Below, one piece after another: positions 1 to 9,554 of a stretch of DNA of 64,000 nt; the stretch's first letter is position 1, and each line of letters begins with the position of its first letter. The notes under the pieces were generated by a model. It saw only the letters and a list, made by a program, of their open reading frames with translations, was not told the DNA's origin and did not search any database. The DNA comes from Gloeophyllum trabeum ATCC 11539. Its lineage: Eukaryota; Basidiomycota; Agaricomycetes; Gloeophyllales; Gloeophyllaceae. The stretch covers positions 976,129 to 1,040,128 of the forward strand of contig NW_006920411.1 of assembly GCF_000344685.1 (NCBI RefSeq), read 5' to 3'. The position numbers and the translations under genes are program-made.

Positions 1-474
1 AGTGACGAACTTGGAGAAGAGCGAGCTCGAGAAAATACCGTGGAAGTAATAGAGCACCTTCTCGTCAGGTAATGCTCGTCGTCCGACGTCCGTCGCGTCG
101 CCGGTTTTCGAGAACCAGTACCCAGAGATGGGCTCTGGAGAAACCTGATTGATCATCGCCGCCTCTGCCACCTTCCCCCGTATCAGGTCCTTCGGCACTT
201 CGTCCACCCACACTTCTCCTAGGTGGACATTAAGTGATTGCCGTTGCCGTGGAGATCGGAATGGTAGAAAGCCGACAGCAAAGGAGAAGTTGTAGGAAGT
301 CTTAAGCCAGCACAGTAATATCGAGCGGGAGAAGGACCAAGTACGTCTTGGTCTGAAGTACGGAATCAGAGATGATATGCACCAATAAGGAGCACGAATA
401 AGAGGGACGGTTATCGCTGTATAAACCACATATAACGCTTTGAAAGGTTGATGCCTGAACGCAAAGTAGGTCAT
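1..474 (-). pseudogene. Alpha/beta-hydrolase (fold-3 type) N-terminal part, frameshifted
   Basis: This is the 5' part of a fungal alpha/beta-hydrolase, and the window edge cuts it. Reading on the minus strand, the start MTYFAFRHQPFKAL leads into a hydrophobic stretch. The typical pre-catalytic region follows (IPYFRPRRTWSFSRSI, then GYWFSKTGDA) and ends at EKVLYYFHG, the beginning of the HGG oxyanion-hole motif. A donor GTATTT directly after the first base of the Gly codon (position 38) suggests an intron splits HG|G. The N-terminal ~32 residues and the following PYWCISSLIPYFRP are in different frames. One missing base near 391–399 would reconcile them without any gap in the alignment. The gene is therefore either a pseudogene or carries an assembly error. 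The catalytic Ser, Asp and His lie outside the window, so the substrate cannot be guessed. Confidence 0.6.
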
Positions 475-1303
475 TGCTACGTTGGGGCACAGAGAACGCT
501 ATGCTTGATCACGACTTATAAGCCTTCGTAAGGCGGGCACAGTACATAATCCGGGCAATCACCATTCCTGCCCGTGGACCCGGTTATCAGTTTCTACGGG
601 TTATCGTCCGAAACCGGTAGTGGCTAGGTCATCCAGAATACCTCCTGCGCGTACAGGCCCCTCTACATCCATAACGGATCATGTAATTGCTCACCTGACT
701 CATAGCTAAAGAGACTGATGCAGCTTGTGTGTGGGCGAAGCACAGACTATTGGGTGAGAGGAAGCAATATCGAGCGCTGCCGTCCCCAGGGTGTAGCTTC
801 CTAATGCTGCCGTGCCGCGCATGTCAAGGAGTGAATTTGGAGATCAACGAAGACGATCACTGGGACTTGCAGTGTACGAAGGCTCGGAGCACAACAAATG
901 TATCTCACATCGTAGACAGTTAGCTAGTCAGCAGCATAACATTAGTGAGACCGCCAGGGTACAGTTTCGAAAGTGGACTCGAATCGGTGAAGCTTAGGAG
1001 CTCGGAGCGTCCACTTCTCCTAAGAGTAGACGTTCGACCCAAGCACGCGACCGAAAGGTACGGAGAGGTTCTCTATACAGCAGCCAGCAGAAGTAGATGA
1101 CCCCTTTCCCAGAAGTTCTTTTCTTGGTAAGGAATATCAGAGGCACACGAACGGGAAGCTCGGGCAAACAGGAATTGGTTACTGGCCATGGCAAGCCACC
1201 AACGCGTTGCGGGGTTTGCCGATCTAAGATTAGCGTGACGCCAATTTGCTTGCCCTAAGCTGCCCTTCACTCGATTCACCGCGACTCGACCAGCCCTAAA
1301 CCA
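475..1303. other. Intergenic region, no gene seen
   Basis: Head-to-head spacer between the hydrolase fragment and the Reb1-like gene. Only short open frames without family resemblance were found on either strand. It should contain both promoters, but no convincing TATA element stood out. Confidence 0.6.
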
Positions 1304-3655
1304 ATGTCCGAGCCTCTAGCTACCGATGTGGAACGCGCTCTCCAGCATGCCGTCGGCGAAGTCAACAGCGTTTTCTCTGTCCCTATGTCCGGCGATGTGG
1401 ATAAAACGAAGAAAAAGAAGAAGAAGCGTCAGCGCGACGAGGCGGTCGGCGAGCCACAGCAAGTAAATGACAAGGAGAAGAAACGGAAGAAGAAGAGGCA
1501 CCATGCCGTCGAGGAGCGAGACAATGGAAATACTCCCTCTTCTGCTCTCCCGGAGCAGCCGCCAGTTATGGATGCTGCAGCAACTAGGGAGAGCGGGTCG
1601 TCCACTGAGCGGCCTCAGAAAAAGTCGAAGAAGGATAAGGGCAAGCAGGTTGCGCCCGCTGAGCCCTTCGTGGACCCGGCGCAAGCCTTGCCTCCGCAAT
1701 ATGGATACCCGCCTATCTATCCTGCGTATGCCGGGCACCCTTCCCAGTTCATGCCCTACCCTCCGCCGCCTTTCCCTCCTTACCCTGCTAATCCGCAAGA
1801 TACGCAGTTCCACGGACAGCATCCTTCCCCTTCCGGTTTTTTTCCTCCCGTACCCGGGATGGGGATACCCTTGCCCCCGGAGCTAGCGTTGGGTGGTTCA
1901 GCGGAGGACATTCTGCGTACCCTGCAAGATCTGGACCTGTCCAAGATCGCCAACGTCCTCAAGACCCTCAATGACGCAGCAGCGGCTTCCAGTAGCCTTG
2001 GGATGCAAGGTATGCCAGGTCCGTCGGCATTCGTCCCTCCATTACCCCCTCCTCCTCCGCCTACATCAGCGTCCAGCGCTCTTGGCAAAAGGCCCGCCAC
2101 ATCGGATGTTATCCTAGGCAGAACACAGAGGAAGACAGCAGATGACACAAGAAAAGCGCAAAAAAAGATTGATAATGCCATGCTGGTTCCGGATACCCCA
2201 CCCAATGCGGCACATGCGAATCTGTTGGCGACAAAGTGGTTGAATACGACGAAGCTTGCTGAGCTTGCGGAAACACAGGGTCTGTATCACAATCCATACC
2301 AGGATGTCGCAGACTGACTGTGGGTTCAGGATTGGTCTATAAAAAGGGCAAGTTTTCCGCCATCGAGGAGGAGCAGCTGAAGAACGCCATCGAGCACTAT
2401 CGAACGGTAACTTCATTCATGGCGGTCATTTGGGTTGAATTAACTTCTCCTCGTCGATCAGAAAAACGAGCTGTCTTATGAACAGATCCACGAAATGATA
2501 TTCTCTAAGAACGATAAGAGAGATCAAAATTTCTGGTCTGAAATCAGTGCGTCACGTTCTCATGTCAAGGCTCCCGAAGCCGACTGATTACCCCACCCCT
2601 TGCAGCCGCGGCTGTGCCCCAGCGTCCTATCGTTGCGGTCTATCATCACGTCCGGCGTACACACCACCCCTTGAAAGCCAGGGGTAAATGGATGCCGTCA
2701 GAAGATGAAAGCCTCATACAGTACGCATCTGCAGCTTACATCAGGCGGCTTAGACCGCTCAAACTCTTTGCAGGGCTGTGTCCGATCTTGGTCAACAATG
2801 GGAGAAAGTAAGTCAGCGCGTTGGACGTATGGCCGCGGACTGCAGAGATCGGTATCGGAACCATCTTGCTGACAGAGACAAGCGAGCTATCGGTCAGTTA
2901 CTTGGTGTCGTGGAAAAGGATTTTTCTTTGAATTGTAATATAAAAGGCCACTGGACCAAGGAGGAGGAGGAGGAGCTTACCAGGATCGTCACGGAGATGA
3001 CTGTCGAACAGGGCAAGGACATGGATAATGACGTCTTCTGGGGCGTCGTGGCCAAGAGAATGGGCGATCGGAGAGGAAGGCAGCAGTGTCGTATCAAATG
3101 GTGATTTCCTCGTCAATTTCTCATGTTATGTCATGTGCCTCACGTAGTAACGCCCGTCTACGTGTTCAGGACGGATTCCCTTAGTAAGACTTACAAGAGT
3201 GGAGGTCAGAAACCCAGATGGAGTCAAAGGGATGCGCATATACTCGTCCACAAGTAGGCCTTTGTTTCTCTTCTGTGGCGTTAGAGGACTCATGGGCCAT
3301 GTCTAGAATCGCTTCGCTCAATGTGCGCGATGATACTGAGATAGACTGGAAGGTGCTGCCCGATGAGAGCTGGAACCTCTGGAGCGCTCACATTCTGCAG
3401 CGTCGGTGGATGACGCTGAAGAAGAGTGTTAGAGGGTGGGAAGACATGACGCATCAAGGTTTGTACTGTCTTTCTCAGCCCGGTTGACAGTCGGTGCTCA
3501 CAGGCATTGTTCCTTTCAATGCAGAGATCATGGATATCCTGACGGTGAAGAAAGCGGATATGCCGCCCTCGCCTCACCCGCACAAAAGAAAGCAAAAGCG
3601 GAGTGCGGAGGTGATTGCTGAGTCCGAGGATGGGGCCGCTGCTGGATCTGAGTAG
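1304..3655 (+). CDS. Myb/SANT DNA-binding protein, Reb1/TTF-I-like
   Basis: A nuclear DNA-binding protein resembling fungal Reb1 and the RNA polymerase I terminator TTF-I/Rtf1. The first exon, 325 codons, is low complexity: poly-lysine blocks (likely nuclear localisation), then Pro/Tyr-rich and Pro-rich tracts. It splices through a donor GTCTGT (intron about 2280–2329) into GLVYKKGKFSAIEEEQLK, the conserved opening of the Reb1 Myb region. Further exons give GKWMPSEDESLIQ with DCRDRYRNHL, then HWTKEEEEELTRIV with RQQCRIKWTDSL, and a last Myb-like segment with SWNLWSAHILQRRW. A basic tail, KRKQKRSAEV, precedes the stop. About eight exons are needed. Family knowledge: Reb1/TTF-I proteins bind rDNA terminators and also act at Pol II promoters and replication barriers. 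The assignment to that group is good; the exact role is inference. Confidence 0.8.
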
Positions 3656-3995
3656 AAGCCATGAGCCTAGATCGTCATGTATCACCCACATGCGTGATTC
3701 GTGTGGCATAATCAAGATCCTCGACTGATCGGGACTGCTAGTCAAGAACGAGATATGATGATACAAGGTATCTTAGACCAATGCGGGTACAGGTTAATGT
3801 CGCCGAAAAATATATTGGCGCTGTGTTTTGATGCAGCCTACAACCCCCCTGCGAAGGCAAGGAATAGGAAGGACTTGGGGAAAGCCTATGTTCGGGAAGG
3901 AGGAGCAACCTACAAGGTATTGCCTCAGTTCTTTCATGCAAGGCAGTCCAAGTCTTTTCTCCGGGGACGCTACTGATCCCAAGGAGAAATTGACC

Positions 3996-4336
3996 TCAGC
4001 GGGTACTCACAAGGATAACACCGTCGCCACGCACGAACAACATGTCCATCTTTCGCTTAGCGACGTTTACAGTTCCATTTGCCTTACCGCCTTCAGGTGC
4101 ATCGACAATCAAGATCGTCTCCTCGACGTCTGATAAGATGAGGTTCATATGGCCATCGTAAGCCTAACCATAGGACATGCATTGGTGTCAGATAGCATGA
4201 AGCGCTCGAATGGGTCAGAACGTACATGAAGAACACCCGTGAGTTCTCTGTCCCCTCTGAGCTTGACGAAGACGCGCTCGCTGAGGGAGAGGCGGATGAG
4301 ATCGAATGGTTCCTGGATGCCTGGTGCGGCGTCCAT
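3996..4336 (-). CDS. LSM3: U6 snRNA-associated Sm-like protein LSm3
   Basis: A subunit of the LSm1–7 ring (cytoplasmic mRNA decapping) and LSm2–8 ring (nuclear U6 snRNA binding). Two exons with a 62-nt intron (4164–4225) give 92 residues, normal for LSm3. Sm motif 1 is visible as [20 protein letters not shown] followed by [18 protein letters not shown]. Sm motif 2 is [15 protein letters not shown]. The start at [13 protein letters not shown] agrees with family N-termini. The sequence after GVIL could also be read as a donor (GTGAGT), so the last four residues are slightly uncertain. It sits 176 bp head-to-head from NAA10. Confidence 0.93.
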
Positions 4337-4512
4337 GGCAAAGAGCAAGCAGAGCTTGGTGTCCCTCGGGTTAGGGTCTGCACAGCGACTCGCTTATCAT
4401 AACGTCACGATATACCCATATTCGGCCGTGGAAGATATTATATTCAAGGTCAAACAACCGCGCCTGCGTGCTGCCAGACGCCCTTTGCAACGACCCAGGT
4501 ATTGTTCTGGAC
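4337..4512. promoter_or_regulatory. Shared 176-bp divergent promoter, LSM3/NAA10
   Basis: The two start codons face away from each other with only this stretch between them, so both promoters and 5' UTRs must overlap here. No TATA box is clear. The bidirectional role is inferred from spacing alone. Confidence 0.5.
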
Positions 4513-5247
4513 ATGAATCTTCGGCTTGCAACAGTGAGTCAGACAGACGTACACCGGGGACTCTCTAATCCGAGCTAGGTAGACGATGCAATCGGAATGC
4601 AGGCATGTAACCTGCAGAACCTGCCCGAAAACTACACCATGAAGTACTGTGCGTTTCGATCACGGCACAACGCATCCCCGCCATATAACGCATGCATTTT
4701 TAGACCTATATCATTTGCTAACCTGGCCATCCCTGTCCTATGTCGCGGAGGAGGGCGGTAGAATAGTCGGGTATATCCTTGCCAAGATGTACGTGGTTCG
4801 TCTCCTGTCGCATTAGCGCTTGCGCTCATCGATCGAATAACGGTAGGGAGGAGGATGTGGGAGAAGATGATGAACCTCATGGGCATGTCACGTCGATCTC
4901 GGTGCTCAGGTCTTACCGTAGGCTGGGCCTAGCGAAGAAGCTCATGGTTCAATCACGTACGTCTCCTCCAGACCATAGCCCGACGCGCTCAGGTTGTGAC
5001 ATGCGTCGATATAGAGGAGGCTATGGCCACGATCTACAGGGCTTCTTATGTATCTTTGCACGTCCGGAAGTCTAACCGAGCCGCTCTCGGCCTGTATAAG
5101 GATTCTCTAGGATTTGAGGTCTCGGACGTGGAGAAGAAATACTGTGAGTGAGACCAGCACTGTCTCAGTCCATTCCGTCAAACCATGGCTTGAACAGATG
5201 CCGACGGTGAAGATGCATACGCCATGCGGCTATCTCTCAAAAACTGA
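4513..5247 (+). CDS. NAA10: N-terminal acetyltransferase A catalytic subunit (Naa10/Ard1)
   Basis: The GNAT-fold catalytic subunit of ribosome-associated NatA, which acetylates N-terminal Ser/Ala/Thr/Gly/Cys after Met removal, working with Naa15. Six exons (21, 70, 85, 110, 129 and 50 nt) join in frame to 154 residues. Landmarks in order: [41 protein letters not shown], the acetyl-CoA loop [10 protein letters not shown] (RxxGxA), then [15 protein letters not shown] and [20 protein letters not shown]. It lacks the longer acidic tail of many Naa10 proteins and stops after AMRLSLKN. The first exon codes only seven residues. Confidence 0.95.
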
Positions 5248-5364
5248 GACGGTCCAAATCCGAGTCTGTCGTCGAGCCCTCTACATACATCTGTTGTAAG
5301 ATAAAATATACAATAACAATACAAAGCAATAAAAGGGCTCAGGGATAGATCGGCTCCATCCTTG

Positions 5365-6985
5365 CTATCTCCATGGGGTATCTTCAATCTCTTCAGCAGC
5401 TGTGCTCTCGCTCCGCTTCCCTTCGTTGGTAGGCATGAATTCCTCAACAGTAGTCAGTGTGCTCTCCTGGACTTCATCGAAATTATCGGCTTCCACTTTC
5501 TCTGATGTAGAATTTGAATCCATCGCCGACCCGTGTCTTGCTCTCTCCAGAGCATCTCTGATAACCCGCGCTGTATCCAAACCTAACCCGTAATAGCCAT
5601 CGTTGGTACTGGCTCCAAACATCCCCGTATGTGCCTCAATTTCCTCCTGGGCTACGCTGTTAGTCGCTGGACGGAAATTATCCGAAGATTCGTATGACTT
5701 GGGTAAGTATATGAAGGTCCGGGGATTTACATGCCCGGGCAACGCCGCAGGGAGGAGTGTGTAGTACCTAGATTGATCTTAGATTTAGTATGGAAAGGAA
5801 ATCATTGGGCGCTCACGTTCTGAAGAGGACGCCTATATCCTTCTCAATGTCCATAACCTTCTCCACTCTCCTCAGTAAGCGCTTCTCATCCCATAGCGCC
5901 CCTACATATCTCAGGTGGTCTTGAACCCATCCGTATCCTAATCCAAGGTCTTCACGCCTCCAATAAGCGGTACCAGCAGCTGCCCCAGCAACAGCAATTC
6001 CACTGATAGCGTAGGCTGCCGGAAGGGCCCATTTCTGCCATCCTGCGGAAATCGATGCTTCGGGCCCGGTAAGTAGCGGGGTCTGGATGGTTGTACTGGA
6101 AGATGCCATTGATGCGGCCGCCGATTCCGCGCCCTTCTTACCGGTGAAATAGCTGAACGCATCGGCGACGTCTGAAACGACGGTCCGTGCTGTGGAGATG
6201 TGCTTAACTACTTTACTAGCGCTGTTCTTGAACACAGATGGGTGTACGCCGAAATACTTACAGACCATGCTGTCGTCAGGAATAAGGAGACACCCAGGAC
6301 ACCAGACTCACTGGAGTATCGAAAGCTATACACGCAATAATGTTCGGCCATAAAGGTGCCTCCTTGTCTGGACGGGATTCATACAGGGCTAGGAGCGTGT
6401 CGGCCGCAAGCAGGCCACCCATACTGAGTCATCAACAGGGCTTCAGCCCCATGCTCTTGACCCTCGACACTGAAAAGTAACTCGCCTGTGCCCGCATAAC
6501 ACTACCTTGGATTTCCCAGCACCACCTCCCAGACCTTTTGCGACCTCTTTCTCTACAGTCAGCTGCGCGAGCCAGTCTGCGAAGCGCTCGACGGCGGCAT
6601 CCTAGTCATATGTAGGGTGACATCAGCCTCAGAGACCTTCTACGGGATGCGAAATGACGCACCAGATCCCCTTTCGTCTATCCTTGGATAGCTTCGCATC
6701 AAAAACTGGGACTAGCTCGCATAGCTGCCCCCTCAGGAATGACAGACCTCGTACGCAGGGAACACGATACACTCTACGTCGATACCCTCTGTGGTTTGGG
6801 CCAGTAGGTGTTGTAATCTCTCTGGAAACGCGCCGAATGTTTCGTCAGTCCCCTTGAAGCTAATGTCGTGGTCATGACCCATTGGTGCAGTGAGTCCATC
6901 GGGTCTCGAAAGAAGGGGGCAGAAGCGCGACAGACCCGTGGATAAACACGACCAGAAGTTGCTCCCCAGCGACTTTCTCTCCCAT
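5365..6985 (-). CDS. DUF676-like alpha/beta serine hydrolase with membrane segment
   Basis: A predicted fungal alpha/beta-hydrolase of the DUF676/lipase-like type, about 380 residues. The start MGEKVAGEQLLVVFIHGFKG places a strand and HG loop at the N-terminus. The segment TFGAFPERLQHLL follows, then VFPAYETKGDLDAAV, the nucleophile elbow CGHSMGGLLAADTL, IIACIAFDTPYFGVHPSVFK, and a probable membrane helix around AAYAISGIAVAGAAAG. The C-terminus is acidic. TKGDL is encoded by a 15-nt microexon at 6663–6677. The Ser codon of GHSMGG is split by a GC–AG intron (6424–6485, donor GCGAGT). Substrate and organelle are unknown. The first exons are repeated beyond the assembly gap. Confidence 0.7.
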
Positions 6986-7295
6986 AAGTTAAGCAGCCCA
7001 GTGTATGGATAAGCTGAAGATGCGGTGGTTGTTGGTTACTTAACGGGAAGGTTGATAACCGGCGGGTTATCCTGATAATGTAGGCTATACTGTATACACT
7101 GGGTACATCACCCATATTGAGCATGCACAAAACTTTGAAAATAATCAGTCAAAGGTCAAACTTCTTTCATGATTGTCCATTGCACAGTCAGTGAAATGAA
7201 TTAGAATAATACTACTTTTGAGTGCGCAAAAATTTAGATTGTGACACAGGATATGATCTTTGTTCAGCACTGTTCAATGAACTTTCATTTGTTTT
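6728..7295. repeat. Direct repeat, left copy, abutting assembly gap
   Basis: About 568 bp that recur at 7859–8425, differing in the compared stretches by a single base (TTTAGATT here, TTTGATT in the other copy). The copy ends in GTTTT immediately before the run of N. It contains the first exons and upstream region of the DUF676-like gene. Confidence 0.95.
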
Positions 7296-7858
7296 NNNNN
7301 NNNNNNNNNNNNNNNNNNNNNNNNNNNNNNNNNNNNNNNNNNNNNNNNNNNNNNNNNNNNNNNNNNNNNNNNNNNNNNNNNNNNNNNNNNNNNNNNNNNN
7401 NNNNNNNNNNNNNNNNNNNNNNNNNNNNNNNNNNNNNNNNNNNNNNNNNNNNNNNNNNNNNNNNNNNNNNNNNNNNNNNNNNNNNNNNNNNNNNNNNNNN
7501 NNNNNNNNNNNNNNNNNNNNNNNNNNNNNNNNNNNNNNNNNNNNNNNNNNNNNNNNNNNNNNNNNNNNNNNNNNNNNNNNNNNNNNNNNNNNNNNNNNNN
7601 NNNNNNNNNNNNNNNNNNNNNNNNNNNNNNNNNNNNNNNNNNNNNNNNNNNNNNNNNNNNNNNNNNNNNNNNNNNNNNNNNNNNNNNNNNNNNNNNNNNN
7701 NNNNNNNNNNNNNNNNNNNNNNNNNNNNNNNNNNNNNNNNNNNNNNNNNNNNNNNNNNNNNNNNNNNNNNNNNNNNNNNNNNNNNNNNNNNNNNNNNNNN
7801 NNNNNNNNNNNNNNNNNNNNNNNNNNNNNNNNNNNNNNNNNNNNNNNNNNNNNNNNNN
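7296..7858. other. Assembly gap (563 N)
   Basis: A run of unknown bases. Because both sides carry the same sequence, the true gap may be zero or negative in length. Confidence 0.99.
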
Positions 7859-8116
7859 CCCCCTCAGGAATGACAGACCTCGTACGCAGGGAACACGATA
7901 CACTCTACGTCGATACCCTCTGTGGTTTGGGCCAGTAGGTGTTGTAATCTCTCTGGAAACGCGCCGAATGTTTCGTCAGTCCCCTTGAAGCTAATGTCGT
8001 GGTCATGACCCATTGGTGCAGTGAGTCCATCGGGTCTCGAAAGAAGGGGGCAGAAGCGCGACAGACCCGTGGATAAACACGACCAGAAGTTGCTCCCCAG
8101 CGACTTTCTCTCCCAT
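7859..8116 (-). pseudogene. Duplicate 5' fragment of the DUF676-like hydrolase gene
   Basis: Contains the same start codon region (MGEKVAGEQLLVVFIHG) and first exons as the upstream gene, and stops at the gap in the intron after VFPAYE. It has no catalytic serine exon. It is most simply the same locus assembled twice. A real partial tandem duplication is the alternative. Confidence 0.7.
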
Positions 8117-8425
8117 AAGTTAAGCAGCCCAGTGTATGGATAAGCTGAAGATGCGGTGGTTGTTGGTTACTTAACGGGAAGGTTGATAACCGGCGGGTTA
8201 TCCTGATAATGTAGGCTATACTGTATACACTGGGTACATCACCCATATTGAGCATGCACAAAACTTTGAAAATAATCAGTCAAAGGTCAAACTTCTTTCA
8301 TGATTGTCCATTGCACAGTCAGTGAAATGAATTAGAATAATACTACTTTTGAGTGCGCAAAAATTTGATTGTGACACAGGATATGATCTTTGTTCAGCAC
8401 TGTTCAATGAACTTTCATTTGTTTT
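7859..8425. repeat. Direct repeat, right copy, abutting assembly gap
   Basis: Second copy of the sequence found at 6728–7295. It begins directly after the gap and continues into unique sequence after GTTTT, exactly where the left copy is cut. This is the pattern expected when two contig ends overlap but were not merged. Confidence 0.95.
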
Positions 8426-8673
8426 GCAAGGCAACACTATGAACAAAATTTGACCTTTGTCCGGTTCCTTTCACACTTTCTCGGTGGCTCAATATGGGTA
8501 TTGTACCCAGTGATATCTGAATAGATAATGCCCTGAATAAAAAAGGATTTACTAATACAAGCAACCTCAGGCCAGCACTCGAAATTCTCCCGCCACGTTC
8601 AGTTGCGTTACTGCTGTACCCAGACTTGGATAGACCCCAGTGATGAGCAGTGGATCGGAAGGAGAACGTCCTC

Positions 8674-9278
8674 ATGCCAAACGTCTTCGGTGTGGTCAGT
8701 CCTAGCATTCTGCGAACCGTTCGGTCAGGATCAACCTGCAATTATCTCTCGTATGGTGCGACCCCATAGACGCCGAAGGGACCGCAGCCAATCCGCCGTC
8801 AGGCGGCGACCACACGCAATCCCGTTCCTTTTCCCCCGAACTGCCTCGTACAAGCCCCCTGCCTGAGTCCGGACCTGAGCTGTTCGCGGCGAGGCGAGCG
8901 TTGTGGCTCACCCCTGCACCGAAGCCACCTCGACCGCGAGGACCAATAGAAGATCATGCCGATCATATATGTTCCCAAGATCCCCGGAGCGAGAGCGTTT
9001 GGAAGAGTCATCTCGAGCGAGTTTATAATCTGTTAATGACGGGCCGCCCTCTCAGGCGCAGTATGAGTATGAGATTTATTGTGAGTTACCCCCCACAATG
9101 TGTCCTCCCTCTTTCCCGGCTGACATCTATTTAGGTCAGGGTGGTCTATGCTGGTTGGATTCACGAGGGGCTGTGGCCTAAAGGTTTAACAGTAGACGAT
9201 TCAGATAGCTTTCTAGGAGACGATGCTCCACTATACACTCCTCCAGACCTTCCTCCCGAACCTGAGGGGCCTCCGTAA
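8674..9278 (+). CDS. Gag1-like (DUF4050-type) protein
   Basis: A conserved fungal protein of unknown mechanism. The well-supported part reads DAEGTAANPPSGGDHTQ, LFAARRALWLTPAPKPP, then LERVYNLLMTGRPLRR. A clean intron (9081–9134) precedes VRVVYAGWIHEGLWPKGLTV and an acidic Pro-rich tail ending EPEGPP. The pattern of a basic Trp-Leu-Thr-Pro segment, then G-RPL---, then a GW--(E/D)G-WP motif fits the Gag1-like clamp/DUF4050 family. The 5' end is uncertain: an ATG at 8674 (MPNVF) joins in frame through an 80-nt intron (8690–8769), but other starts are possible. Confidence 0.5.
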
Positions 9279-9554
9279 CTTTGTACTTCTAGTTTCTGTT
9301 TGTCGGGAATAGAGGCCTACGCTTGGCCTGCAGTGACTGGCATTATTGTTGGGTCCGAACTCAATCTATCTCCGTTCTTAAATCTCTAAATCTACGTCTC
9401 GCCGACGAAGCTGCACCGTCAGCGACGGTGCAATTGAAGATAGCTCACGGAAAGCCCATACCCAGATTACTGTTGGTACTACCTGTACACGCATGAACGT
9501 CTAATATCTGCCTTCGCTTCGCGGCACGTATCTACCCGTTGCGATCGTCGTTCA

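Noticed and set aside
7222..7938. Long open frames across the assembly gap
   Set aside because: They consist of unknown bases only and carry no information.
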